This document shows positions 33,698-41,889 of a DNA stretch of 64,000 nt, in pieces. The notes under the pieces were generated by a model that was given only the letters and a program-made list of their open reading frames with translations, did not search any database and was not told where the DNA came from. The stretch's first letter is position 1; every line of letters begins with the position of its first letter. The translations under genes were made by a program, and so were the position numbers. The stretch comes from Nonomuraea pusilla (GTDB lineage Bacteria > Actinomycetota > Actinomycetes > Streptosporangiales > Streptosporangiaceae), in contig NZ_FOBF01000002.1 of the NCBI RefSeq assembly GCF_900109355.1, forward strand, positions 310,001 to 374,000. The letters run 5' to 3'.

Positions 33698-34391
33698 GGA
33701 TGAGGGCCAGGTCGTCGGGGTCGACGGGTACGCCGTTGGCGGCGGCGGCCTGGGCGAGCAGCAGCTCGCCGGTGTGGCCGATGTGCGTGCGCATGGCGGC
33801 GGCCACGGCCTCGGCGTCGCCGGCCTCCAGGGCCGCGAGGATGGGCTCGTGCTCGCGGGCGATGTCGGGCAGGGAGCGTGAGCGGTCGACGGTGGAGGCG
33901 CCGAGGGTGATGGTGGCGTCGCGCAGGTTGTCGACGATGCCGACGAGCTTGCCGTTGTGCCCGCCCTGCAGCAGCAGGCGGTGGAAGGCGGCGTCGTGGC
34001 GCATGAAGCGCGGCTCGTCGTGGGCGGCCGCGGCCTCGCGCATCTCCTCCAGTTCGGCGCGCATGGCCTGCAGCAGGGCGGGGTCGCGGCGGTGGGCGGC
34101 CAGCCGGGCGGCGGGCACCTCCAGCAGCAGCCGCAGGTGGAAGACCTCGGCGATCTCCTTGGGGTCGCTGCGCAGGACGCGGAAGCCGCGGCTGCGCTCG
34201 AAGCGGACGAGCCCGGCCTCGGCCAGGCGCAGCATGGCCTCGCGTACGGGGGTGCGTGAGACCTTGAGCTCGGCGGCGAGCTGGTAGACGGAGTAGAGCT
34301 GTCCTGGGCGCAGCTCGCCGGAGTGGATGGCCTTGCGGACGGACTCGAAGACCTGATCCGTCAGGGTGGACGTGCCGTCGACCGCTTGCAC
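33681..34391 (-). CDS. GntR/FadR-family regulator with FCD domain
   Basis: 236 residues from a GTG at 34391 with GAAAGGG ahead. The N-terminal wHTH is QVFESVRKAIHSGELRPGQLYSVYQLAAELKVSRTPVREAMLRLAEAGLV; the FCD effector domain (about 90-225) holds conserved His residues (FHLRLL, HDAAFHRLL, HEPILAAL, THIGHTGE) that usually bind a metal and a carboxylate ligand. It is divergent from the lactonase operon, with a perfect 17-bp palindrome between. It probably represses that operon until a hydroxy acid or lactone binds. Confidence 0.92.
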   Translation of the reverse strand: MQAVDGTSTLTDQVFESVRKAIHSGELRPGQLYSVYQLAAELKVSRTPVREAMLRLAEAGLVRFERSRGFRVLRSDPKEIAEVFHLRLLLEVPAARLAAHRRDPALLQAMRAELEEMREAAAAHDEPRFMRHDAAFHRLLLQGGHNGKLVGIVDNLRDATITLGASTVDRSRSLPDIAREHEPILAALEAGDAEAVAAAMRTHIGHTGELLLAQAAAANGVPVDPDDLALIRATSA

Positions 34392-34453
34392 CGTGGCCCT
34401 TTCGCCTCGCGATTCTTCCGCCTGAAGCCTACTCAAACCGACATATCGATGGT

Positions 34454-34470
34454 TAGCATGCAGCATGCTA
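34454..34470. promoter_or_regulatory. Perfect palindromic operator for the FCD regulator
   Basis: TAGCATGC-A-GCATGCTA, 17 bases, no mismatch, midway between the divergent regulator (start 34391) and lactonase (start 34509). Size and position fit a GntR-family dimer site. Confidence 0.7.
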
Positions 34471-34508
34471 CATTCCGGTAATCCGCCGTTCTGGATGGGG
34501 GAACGCCC

Positions 34509-35309
34509 GTGAAACTCCACGTACTCGACTGCGGGGCGATGAGCTGCGACCTGACCTGGCTGCTGCTCAAGCCCGGACGCACCATCAGGCCGAGGGCCGA
34601 GCGCGACCGCCCGGTCGAGTGGTACCCGTGCACCACCCACGCCGTCCTCGTCGAGACCGACGAGGGATCGCTGCTGTGGGACACCAGCTGCCCGCGCGAC
34701 TGGGAGACCCGCTGGATCCCCACCGGGCTGCAGGAGTTCTTCCCCTACGACCAGGTCTCCGACGAGCAGTACCTCGACGCCCAGCTCGGACGGCTCGGCG
34801 TCAGCCCCGACAGCCTCGACTACGTGGTGCTGTCGCACCTGCACTTCGACCACGCCGGCAACGTGCGCATGTTCGCCGGCACCGGGGCCCGCCTGGTGTG
34901 CAACGACAAGGAGAAGGAGTTCGCCTTCGGCTACGAGGGCGCCTTCGACGGCGCGCACCTGAAGGCCGACTACGAGGGCCTGGACTTCCAGACGGTCTCC
35001 GGCGACACCGAGATCCTGCCCGGCGTGACCCTCATCGAGGCGCCCGGCCACACCGTGGGCACCATGGCCATGAAGGTGGACCTGCCCGAGACCGGAACCA
35101 TGATCTTCACCTCGGACGCCGTCTACATGGGCGACTCCTACGGCCCGCCGGCCACCCCGGCGGCCATCGTCAACGACCTGACCGCCTGGTACGCCTCCGT
35201 GGAGAAGATCCGCTCCATCGCCGAGCGCTCCGACGCGACGGTGATCTTCGGGCACGACGCCGAGCAGCTGCGCTCCCTGCGCACCGCCCCCGACGGCTTC
35301 TACCAGTAG
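34509..35309 (+). CDS. Metallo-beta-lactamase-fold lactonase (AttM/BlcC/AHL-lactonase-like)
   Basis: 266 residues from a GTG at 34509 behind GGGGGAA. Zinc motif HLHFDHAGN, third His in APGHTVG, bridging Asp in FTSDAVY and last His in FGHDAEQ; the N-terminus MKLHVLDCGAMSCDLTWLL matches AttM/AiiB. These enzymes open N-acyl-homoserine lactones or gamma-butyrolactone. The following gene encodes an iron alcohol dehydrogenase of the hydroxybutyrate type, paralleling the Agrobacterium blc genes, so gamma-butyrolactone-like substrates are likely. Quorum quenching is an alternative. Confidence 0.9.
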   Translation: MKLHVLDCGAMSCDLTWLLLKPGRTIRPRAERDRPVEWYPCTTHAVLVETDEGSLLWDTSCPRDWETRWIPTGLQEFFPYDQVSDEQYLDAQLGRLGVSPDSLDYVVLSHLHFDHAGNVRMFAGTGARLVCNDKEKEFAFGYEGAFDGAHLKADYEGLDFQTVSGDTEILPGVTLIEAPGHTVGTMAMKVDLPETGTMIFTSDAVYMGDSYGPPATPAAIVNDLTAWYASVEKIRSIAERSDATVIFGHDAEQLRSLRTAPDGFYQ

Positions 35310-35323
35310 CAAAGGACGATCGA

Positions 35324-36610
35324 GTGTTCACCGCGCCCAGCAACCCCGAGTCCGTCTTCACCTACGGCGCCCCGGCGCTGAAGTTCGGCACCGGCGCCTC
35401 CGCCGAGATCGGCTTCGACCTCGGCCAGTACGGCGTCCGCCGCGTCCTGGTCGTCACCGACGCCCGCGTGGCCGCCACCGGCTCCCCGGCCAGGATCGCC
35501 GAGCAGATCGCCGGCTACGGGATCGAGGCGCACGTCTACGACGGCGTGCACGTCGAGCCGACCGACGCGAGCCTTCAGGCGGCGATCGAGCACGCGCGGG
35601 CGAGCGGCCCGTGGGACGCCTTCGTCGCCGTCGGCGGCGGCTCGGCCATCGATACCGCCAAGGCCGTCAACCTGCTGACCACCAACCCGGGCACGCTGAT
35701 GGACTACATCAACGTGCCGGTCGGCGGCGGACGCGCCCCGTCCGAGCCGCTCAAGCCGCTGGTCGCGGTGCCGACCACCACCGGCACCGGCTCGGAGTCG
35801 ACCACGATCTGCGTGCTGGACGTGCTGGAGCTGAAGGTCAAGACCGGCATCAGCCATGCCAGGCTGCGGCCGGTGCTCGCCGTGGTCGACCCGGAGCTGA
35901 CGATGACCCAGCCGGCCGGGGTGACCGCCGCCGCCGGCATGGACATCCTGTGCCACGCCCTGGAGAGCTACACCGCCCGCCCCTACACCTCCTACGAGCG
36001 CAAGAAGCCGCAGGAGCGGGTGCCGTACTGCGGGGCCAACCCGGTGGCCGACATGTGGGCCGAGCAGGCGCTGCGGCTGCTGGCGCGGTCGCTGCGCGCC
36101 GCGGTGCGCGACGGCGGCGACGCCGAGGCCAGGGGCCGGATGGCGATGGCGGCGACGTTCGCCGGGCTGGGCTTCGGCAACGCCGGCGTGCACATCCCGC
36201 ACGCCAACGCCTACCCCATCGCCGGACGGGTGCGCGACTTCCACCCGGACGGCTACCCGAAGGACGAGCCGATGGTGCCGCACGGCATGGCGGTGGCGCT
36301 GTCGGCGCCGGAGGCGTTCAGGTTCACCTTCGAGGCCGACCCCGGCCGGCACCTGCGCGCGGCCGAGCTGCTCGCCCCGGACGCCGAGCGGCCCTCCGAC
36401 CTGGCCGGCCACCTGCCGTCGGTGCTGCGGGCGCTGATGCGCGACATCGGCATCCCGAACGGCATCGGCGGCGTCGGCTACGGCGAGCAGGACGTGCCCG
36501 CGCTGGTCGAGGGCGCGATGAAGCAGCAGCGGCTGCTGGCCACCGCTCCTCGCCCGGTCGGCGAGGAGGACGTGGCGGCCATTCTGACCCGTTCGATCGC
36601 GTTGTGGTGA
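35324..36610 (+). CDS. Iron-containing alcohol dehydrogenase, hydroxyacid-oxoacid transhydrogenase type
   Basis: 428 residues from a GTG at 35324, AAAGGA ahead. Dinucleotide segment VGGGSAIDTAKAVNLL, TTTGTGSEST, and metal ligands Asp/His in GMDILCHALESY, His in HIPHANAYP, His in MVPHGMAVAL. The insertion RPYTSYERKKPQERVPYCGANP marks the ADHFE1/HOT group. HOT oxidises 4-hydroxybutyrate to succinate semialdehyde with a tightly bound NAD, reducing 2-oxoglutarate to D-2-hydroxyglutarate. With the lactonase upstream and a flavin D-2-hydroxyacid dehydrogenase downstream this fits a lactone catabolic operon. Confidence 0.88.
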   Translation: MFTAPSNPESVFTYGAPALKFGTGASAEIGFDLGQYGVRRVLVVTDARVAATGSPARIAEQIAGYGIEAHVYDGVHVEPTDASLQAAIEHARASGPWDAFVAVGGGSAIDTAKAVNLLTTNPGTLMDYINVPVGGGRAPSEPLKPLVAVPTTTGTGSESTTICVLDVLELKVKTGISHARLRPVLAVVDPELTMTQPAGVTAAAGMDILCHALESYTARPYTSYERKKPQERVPYCGANPVADMWAEQALRLLARSLRAAVRDGGDAEARGRMAMAATFAGLGFGNAGVHIPHANAYPIAGRVRDFHPDGYPKDEPMVPHGMAVALSAPEAFRFTFEADPGRHLRAAELLAPDAERPSDLAGHLPSVLRALMRDIGIPNGIGGVGYGEQDVPALVEGAMKQQRLLATAPRPVGEEDVAAILTRSIALW

Positions 36611-36620
36611 GGTGCTGAGG

Positions 36621-37133
36621 ATGGCGATCTACGAGTTGCGTTGCGTGCGCGGGCACCGCTTCGAGGTGATCCAGTCGTTCACCGCGCCGCTTCCCGCCTG
36701 CCGGGAGTGCGGGGCGGAGACGGGCAAGGTGCCTTCGACGTTCGGCTTCGGGGGGCGGGCGTCGGGGGCGCTGCCGCCGCCGCCGGAGCTGATGCCGCAG
36801 ACGTGGCGGGGGACGTACGGGGCCGACCGCGAGTACGTGACGGGGCTGCGGCGCGCGGCCGAGTCGCGGCGGGCGCTGGAGGAGCGCAACCCGGAGCTGG
36901 CGGGTGACCGCAGGCCGGTGCTGGCGCACGAGGGCCGGTTCGAGGCGGCGCCGCTGCGGGCGGGCGACCCGCTGCCCCTGGGCGGCGGCCACACCTACGG
37001 GCACACTCACGGTCACACCCATGGGCACGGTCACGGGCACACTCACGGGCACGGTCACGGGCACACTCACGGGCAGGGGCACGGCGGGGTGGCCGGGGCT
37101 CCCGCCGCGGGCCGGGAAGGGGACTCCTCCTGA
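36621..37133 (+). CDS. FmdB-type zinc-ribbon protein with long His/Gly-rich tail
   Basis: 170 residues. The N-terminus (MAIYELRCVRGHRFEVIQSF..ACRECG) is the FmdB zinc ribbon, but the first knuckle reads CxxxH rather than CxxCGH. Residues 36-115 are Pro/Arg-rich linker. About residues 118-152 repeat His-Gly/Thr-His-Gly (over 15 His), encoded by tandem CACGGTCACGGGCACAC-like units. The tail would bind Ni, Zn, Co or Fe. It lies between an iron-dependent dehydrogenase and an Fe-S flavoprotein, so a metal-delivery or storage role is plausible. The stop overlaps the next gene's probable start (CTGA). Confidence 0.85.
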   Translation: MAIYELRCVRGHRFEVIQSFTAPLPACRECGAETGKVPSTFGFGGRASGALPPPPELMPQTWRGTYGADREYVTGLRRAAESRRALEERNPELAGDRRPVLAHEGRFEAAPLRAGDPLPLGGGHTYGHTHGHTHGHGHGHTHGHGHGHTHGQGHGGVAGAPAAGREGDSS

Positions 37134-40006
37134 ACCCCGCCGACCTCGCCGAGGCGCTGCGCCGGGCCGGCGTCGCCGACGTCGACGCCTCCTCCCGGCG
37201 CCGCGCCGAGTACTCCTCCGACGCCTCGCTGTACCGGGTGCCGCCGCTGGCGGTGGCCTTCCCCCGCCACGCCGACGAGGTGGCCGCCGCGCTGGCCTGG
37301 TGCGCGGCCGAGGGCGTGCCGCTGACCGCGCGCGGCGGCGGCACCTCCATCGCGGGCAACGCGGTCGGCCCCGGCCTCGTCCTGGACTTCTCCCGCCACA
37401 TGGGCCGCATCACCGCGTTCGACCCGCAGGAGGGTACGGCCACCGTCGAGCCCGGCGTGGTGCTGGACGACCTGCAGCGCCGCGCCGCCCCGTACGGGCT
37501 GCGCTTCGGCCCGGACCCGTCCACCCACAGCAGGTGCACCCTCGGCGGGATGATCGGCAACAACGCGTGCGGCTCGCGCGCCCTGGCCTACGGCCGCACC
37601 GCCGACAACCTGCTGGCCCTGGACGTGCTGACCGGCGGCGGCGAGCGCCTGTCCACCGACGCGGCGGGCTCGTCGCCGGCGCTGCGCGCCCTGCGGGAGG
37701 TCGTGGGGCGCAACCTGGCCGTCATCCGCACCGAGATGGGCCGCTTCTCCCGGCAGATCTCCGGCTACTCGCTGGAGCACCTGCTGCCCGAGAACGGCTT
37801 CGACGTGGCCAGGGCGTTCGCAGGCAGCGAGGGCACGTGGGGGGTGCTGCTGGGCGCGAAGGTGCGGCTGGTGCGCGCCCCCGCCCACACGGTGCTCGCC
37901 GTGCTCGGCTACCCCGACATGGCCGCCGCCGCCGACGCGGTGCCGGCGCTGCTGCCGCACCGGCCGGTCGCGCTGGAGGGGATCGACGCGCGCATCGTCG
38001 AGGCGGTGCGCCGCCGCCGCGGCGACCACGCCGTGCCGCCGCTGCCGGGCGGCCGGGGGTGGCTGCTCGCGGAGCTGGGCGGCTCCTCCCCCGCCGAGGC
38101 CGGGGCCGCCGCCCGCGCGCTGGTCGCCGGGTCCGGCGCGCTGGACAGCCTGCTGGTCGCCGACGCCGCGCAGGCCGCCGCCGTGTGGCGCATCCGTGAG
38201 GACGGCGCCGGCCTGTCCGCCCGCACCCCTGCCGGAGCGCCCGCGCACGCCGGGTGGGAGGACGCCGCGGTGCCGCCCGAGGGGCTCGGCGCCTACCTGC
38301 GGGTCTTCGAGGAGCTGATGGCCGGGTACGGGCTGACCGGCCTGCCGTACGGGCACTTCGGCGACGGCTGCGTCCACGTGCGCATCGACTTCCCGTTCGG
38401 CAGGGCCGACGGCGCGGCGGTGTTCCGGTCGTTCCTGACCGACGCCGCGCGCCTGGTGGCCGAGCACGGCGGGTCGATGTCGGGCGAGCACGGCGACGGC
38501 CGGGCCAGGGGCGAGCTGCTGCCGCTGATGTACTCCCCCGCCGCGTTGGAGGCGTTCGCGCAGGTCAAGGCGGTCTTCGATTCCGGTGAGGTGCTGAACC
38601 CGGGCGTGATCGTGCGTCCCGCCCCGCTGGATGAGGCGCTGCGGCTGCAGCCGCCGCCCCCGCGCGCGAGCGGGCTGGCCCTGCGCTACCCGCACGACGG
38701 CGGCGACCTGTCCGCGGCGGTGCACCGCTGCACCGGGGTGGGCAAGTGCCGTTCCCACGCGGCCGGTCCCGGGGCGGTGATGTGCCCGTCGTACCAGGCG
38801 ACGCGGGACGAGAAGGACTCGACGCGGGGCCGGGCCAGGGTGCTGCAGGAGGCGGTGGCGGGCAGGCTGCCGGGCGGGTTGCGCGCGCCGGAGGTGCGGG
38901 AGGTGCTGGATCTGTGCCTGTCGTGCAAGGGGTGCGTGTCGGACTGCCCGACCGGGGTGGACATGGCGACGTACAAGGCGGAGGTGCTGCACCAGAGCTA
39001 CCGGGGCCGGCTGCGGCCGGCGGTGCACTACAGCCTGGGCTGGCTGCCGCGCTGGGCGCGGCTGGCGTCGCTGGCGCCTGCCGCGGTCAACGCGGTGCTG
39101 CGGGTGGGGCCGGTGGCGGCGCTGGCCAAGCGGGCCGGCGGGATCGACGCGCGGCGGCCGCTGCCGGCCTTCGCCGGGCGGCGCTTCCGCCGCCTGCGTC
39201 CCGCGCGGGCGGGCCGGCCGGGCGGGACGGCGGGAGCCGGCGGGCGGCGGGTGCTGCTGTGGGTGGACACCTTCACCGACCACTTCGCCCCGCAGGTGGC
39301 CGAGGCCGCGGTGCGGGTGCTGACGCGGGCCGGGTGCGAGGTGGCGGTGCAGCGTGACAGCCAGTGCTGCGGGCTGACGCTGATCTCCACCGGCCAGCTG
39401 GACGCCGCCGGGCGGCTGCTGCGGCGCACGGTGGCGGCGCTGGCGGGGCACGCGCGCGCCGGGACGCCGATCGTGGCGCTGGAGCCGTCGTGCACGGCGG
39501 TGCTGCGCTCCGACGCCGCCGACCTGCTCGGCAGCGACAGTGCCGGTGCCGGTGAAGGTGAGGGTGCCGGTGGAGATGACGTGGCGGTGGTGGCGGGGGC
39601 GGTGCGGACGCTGGCGGAGTTCCTCGGCGAGCTGCCCGGCTGGCGGCCGCCGGACCTGTCGGGCGTGCGGGTGCTGGCCCAGCCGCACTGCCACCACCAC
39701 GCCGTGATGGGCTGGGAGGCCGACCGCGCGCTGCTGGCGCGGGCGGGCGCGCAGGTGAGCGCCGTGGGCGGCTGCTGCGGGCTGGCCGGGAACTTCGGCA
39801 TGGAACGCGGCCACTACGAGGTGTCGGTGGCGGTGGCCGAGACGCAGCTGCTGCCCGCGGTGCGCCGGGCCGCGCCGGGCACGGTGCTGCTGGCCGACGG
39901 GTTCTCCTGCAGGACGCAGCTCGACCAGCTCGCGCACGTACGCGCCTTCCACCTGGCCGAGCTGCTGGCGGGGCGGGCTCAGGCGGTGCCGGGCTCCGGC
40001 GGGTAG
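37130..40006 (+). CDS. FAD-linked/4Fe-4S D-2-hydroxyacid dehydrogenase (D-2-hydroxyglutarate dehydrogenase-like)
   Basis: About 958 residues. FAD_binding_4 domain (about 40-215; GGGTSIAGNAVG, NNACGSRALAYG), FAD-oxidase C domain (about 215-490; HFGDGCVHVRI, GEHGDGRARG), a ferredoxin-type section with CLSCKGCVSDCP, and two GlpC-like CCG modules (CCGLTLISTG, CCGLAGNFGM). The layout matches the large YdiJ/D-lactate/D-2-hydroxyglutarate dehydrogenases, which pass electrons to a quinone or electron-transfer flavoprotein. Homology extends upstream of the first GTG (37238), to LAEALRRAGV; the only likely start is a CTG at 37130 overlapping the previous stop. It ends 28 bases into the convergent GNAT gene. 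Confidence 0.88.
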   Translation: MNPADLAEALRRAGVADVDASSRRRAEYSSDASLYRVPPLAVAFPRHADEVAAALAWCAAEGVPLTARGGGTSIAGNAVGPGLVLDFSRHMGRITAFDPQEGTATVEPGVVLDDLQRRAAPYGLRFGPDPSTHSRCTLGGMIGNNACGSRALAYGRTADNLLALDVLTGGGERLSTDAAGSSPALRALREVVGRNLAVIRTEMGRFSRQISGYSLEHLLPENGFDVARAFAGSEGTWGVLLGAKVRLVRAPAHTVLAVLGYPDMAAAADAVPALLPHRPVALEGIDARIVEAVRRRRGDHAVPPLPGGRGWLLAELGGSSPAEAGAAARALVAGSGALDSLLVADAAQAAAVWRIREDGAGLSARTPAGAPAHAGWEDAAVPPEGLGAYLRVFEELMAGYGLTGLPYGHFGDGCVHVRIDFPFGRADGAAVFRSFLTDAARLVAEHGGSMSGEHGDGRARGELLPLMYSPAALEAFAQVKAVFDSGEVLNPGVIVRPAPLDEALRLQPPPPRASGLALRYPHDGGDLSAAVHRCTGVGKCRSHAAGPGAVMCPSYQATRDEKDSTRGRARVLQEAVAGRLPGGLRAPEVREVLDLCLSCKGCVSDCPTGVDMATYKAEVLHQSYRGRLRPAVHYSLGWLPRWARLASLAPAAVNAVLRVGPVAALAKRAGGIDARRPLPAFAGRRFRRLRPARAGRPGGTAGAGGRRVLLWVDTFTDHFAPQVAEAAVRVLTRAGCEVAVQRDSQCCGLTLISTGQLDAAGRLLRRTVAALAGHARAGTPIVALEPSCTAVLRSDAADLLGSDSAGAGEGEGAGGDDVAVVAGAVRTLAEFLGELPGWRPPDLSGVRVLAQPHCHHHAVMGWEADRALLARAGAQVSAVGGCCGLAGNFGMERGHYEVSVAVAETQLLPAVRRAAPGTVLLADGFSCRTQLDQLAHVRAFHLAELLAGRAQAVPGSGG

Positions 40007-40863
40007 GGGTGGACGGCGGTGACCGCGCCGGCGGGCAGCGGCCCGTACAGGTGGGGGAAGCCGCCTTCCACGCGCACGTCCAGGCCGGTGGTGTCGATGT
40101 GCAGGACGACCAGCGGCTCGGTCACGGCCGTGTAGAAGGTGTCGTGGACGGTGCGCAGCTGGGCGGCGTCGCGGCTGCAGTGGATGAAGCCCTCCTGCTC
40201 CAGGGTGCGGCCGAGGGTGGAGACGCGGTACTCGCCGGCCGGGCGGGCGGCCTCCCAGTCGGAGCGCAGCGCCAGGTGCAGCACGCTCGCCGGGGCGGGC
40301 GCGGCGGGCCATTCGCGGGCGAGCACGGCGTAGACGATCTCGCTGGTCCACTCGCCCTTGACGACCTCGTTCTCGACGAGGTGGGCCTCCTGGCGCATGC
40401 CGAGCTTGCGCAGCACGCTGGCGGAGGCGGTGTTGCGGGCGTCGAGCCTGCCGACGATGCGGTGCAGGCCGAGCTGCTCGAAGCCCAGGCGCAGCATCTC
40501 GCGGGTGGCTTCGGCGGCGTAGCCGCGGCGGTGGTGCGCCGGGTGCAGGACGTAGCCGATCTCGCCCTGGCGGTGCCGGCGGCTGGTCCAGGCGAGCAGG
40601 GTGTTGCCGATCACCTCGCCGGTGGCGGTGAGCGTGATGGCCAGGTCGATGGCGTCGCCCTCCTCGCGCAGCGCGGTGCGGGCGATCTTCTTGTCGAGGA
40701 AGCCGCGGGCGGTGTCGCGGTCGCGGGGCTCCCAGTAGAGGTAGCGGGCGACCTCGGGCAGGGATTCGTAGGCGTGGACGGCGTCGAGGTCGTCGGGGGT
40801 GAAGGGGCGCAGCGTGAGCCGCTTGGTGCTGATCGGGTAGCGGGGTTCGAGCACGGGGCGCAA
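39979..40863 (-). CDS. GNAT acetyltransferase fused to a DUF952 domain
   Basis: 294 residues. Residues 10-185 are a RimJ/RimL-like GNAT (TKRLTLRPFTPDDLDAVHAY, IGYVLHPAHHRRGYAAEATREML, NTASASVLRKLGM). Residues 190-290 are DUF952 (VLHLALRSDWEAARPAGEYR, GFIHCSRDAAQL, FPHLYGPLPAGAV), a small fold of unknown function found in many bacteria. The fusion suggests acetylation and a DUF952 activity on a common ligand. It is third in an operon with an SMR pump and TetR gene (13-base gap). Confidence 0.87.
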   Translation of the reverse strand: MRPVLEPRYPISTKRLTLRPFTPDDLDAVHAYESLPEVARYLYWEPRDRDTARGFLDKKIARTALREEGDAIDLAITLTATGEVIGNTLLAWTSRRHRQGEIGYVLHPAHHRRGYAAEATREMLRLGFEQLGLHRIVGRLDARNTASASVLRKLGMRQEAHLVENEVVKGEWTSEIVYAVLAREWPAAPAPASVLHLALRSDWEAARPAGEYRVSTLGRTLEQEGFIHCSRDAAQLRTVHDTFYTAVTEPLVVLHIDTTGLDVRVEGGFPHLYGPLPAGAVTAVHPYPPEPGTA

Positions 40864-40876
40864 GTGTAGGCAGGGG

Positions 40877-41461
40877 TCAGGCGGGCCGCAAAGCGTTTTC
40901 GACGGCGGCGTCGAGCAGGGCGCGGGCGTCGGCGAGGGGGCGCTGCTCGACGACGTGCTCCAGCCACAGGGCCGACAGGGTGGTGTAGACGAGGCGGGCG
41001 CGCGGGTCGGTCTCGGGCAGGGTGAGGGCGTCGGCGACGAGGCGGACGCAGCCGTCGGTCCAGCGGCGGGCGATGCGCTGCAGCGCGGGGTCGCGTCCGG
41101 CGTGGACGTACAGCTCCCACAGGCCGAGCTGGCGGGCGCGGTCGGCGGCGGCGACCTGTTCGGGCAGGGCGCGCAGGCCGTGGCGGGCGACCCAGTCGCG
41201 GGTGGTGGCCAGTTCGGCCTCGACGAGCTGGGCGAACGCCTCGGCCAGGAGCTGGTCGCGTGAGGCGAAGTAGTAGGTGGTGGCGGCCAGCGGCAGGCGG
41301 GCGCGGCGGGCGACGTTGCGGTGGGTGACGGCGGCGAAGCCGCCTTCGGCGAGCAGGCCGACGGCGGCGGCCAGCAGGTGGGCGCGGCGGCGGCGGCCGC
41401 GCTCCTGGACCGGGGGCGGGCCGGCGGAGGGGGCCGGCGCGGGCTCCTGCTGGGGGTTCAA
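40877..41461 (-). CDS. TetR-family regulator
   Basis: 194 residues. The HTH (LLAAAVGLLAEGGFAAVTHRNVARRARLPLAATTYYFASRDQLLAEAF) follows a Pro-rich 20-residue tail. The C-terminal ligand domain is typical and ends ENALRPA. Start overlaps the SMR gene stop (ATGA), so it is co-translated with the pump it likely controls. The GNAT-DUF952 gene follows. Confidence 0.9.
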   Translation of the reverse strand: MNPQQEPAPAPSAGPPPVQERGRRRRAHLLAAAVGLLAEGGFAAVTHRNVARRARLPLAATTYYFASRDQLLAEAFAQLVEAELATTRDWVARHGLRALPEQVAAADRARQLGLWELYVHAGRDPALQRIARRWTDGCVRLVADALTLPETDPRARLVYTTLSALWLEHVVEQRPLADARALLDAAVENALRPA

Positions 41462-41781
41462 TGGCCACCTGCGAGGTTGAGGACGACGACGCCACCGATG
41501 ATCAGGAGGATACCGCCGATCTTGGCCGGGTTCAGTGACTCTCCCATGAAGGCGGCGCCGATGAGCGCGATCGCGGCGGTGCCGGCGCCGGACCAGACGG
41601 CGTAGGCGGTGCCCATCTCCAGCTGGAGCTTCAGCGCGCGGGCCAGCAGCACGAACGAGACGAGGTAGCCGGCGGCGACGACGACGCTCCAGCCGAGGTG
41701 GGTCAGGCCGTTGCTGAGTTTGAGCGCGGAGGTGGCCAGGACTTCCGAGGCGATGGCGAATGCGAGCAGGATCCAGGCCAT
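41458..41781 (-). CDS. Small multidrug resistance (SMR) efflux protein
   Basis: 107 residues with four membrane helices. The EmrE-type motif WILLAFAIASEVLATSALK holds the essential glutamate (Glu13-14), followed by GTAYAVWSGAGTAAIALIG and GGILLIIGGVVVLNL. The pump exchanges protons for cationic drugs across the plasma membrane. GGGGG precedes the ATG at 41781. It leads an operon with a TetR gene (4-base overlap) and GNAT-DUF952. Confidence 0.93.
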   Translation of the reverse strand: MAWILLAFAIASEVLATSALKLSNGLTHLGWSVVVAAGYLVSFVLLARALKLQLEMGTAYAVWSGAGTAAIALIGAAFMGESLNPAKIGGILLIIGGVVVLNLAGGH

Positions 41782-41889
41782 GGCATACCCCCGAACGGGT
41801 AAATAGTGGTACAGGTGTCCTAGTTTAGCGCCGCCGGGTGTGGCTGATCCGCTTGAAAAGCGAGTCGAAAACGTGTTCCACTGGAGGGC

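Noticed and set aside
36990..37090. CRISPR-like repeat array
   Set aside because: Repeats are contiguous and encode His-Gly units in frame within a real gene; there are no spacers.
37067..40351. Minus-strand frame of about 1,090 codons opposite the flavoprotein
   Set aside because: Low-complexity antisense frame; the plus strand encodes clear FAD and Fe-S motifs.
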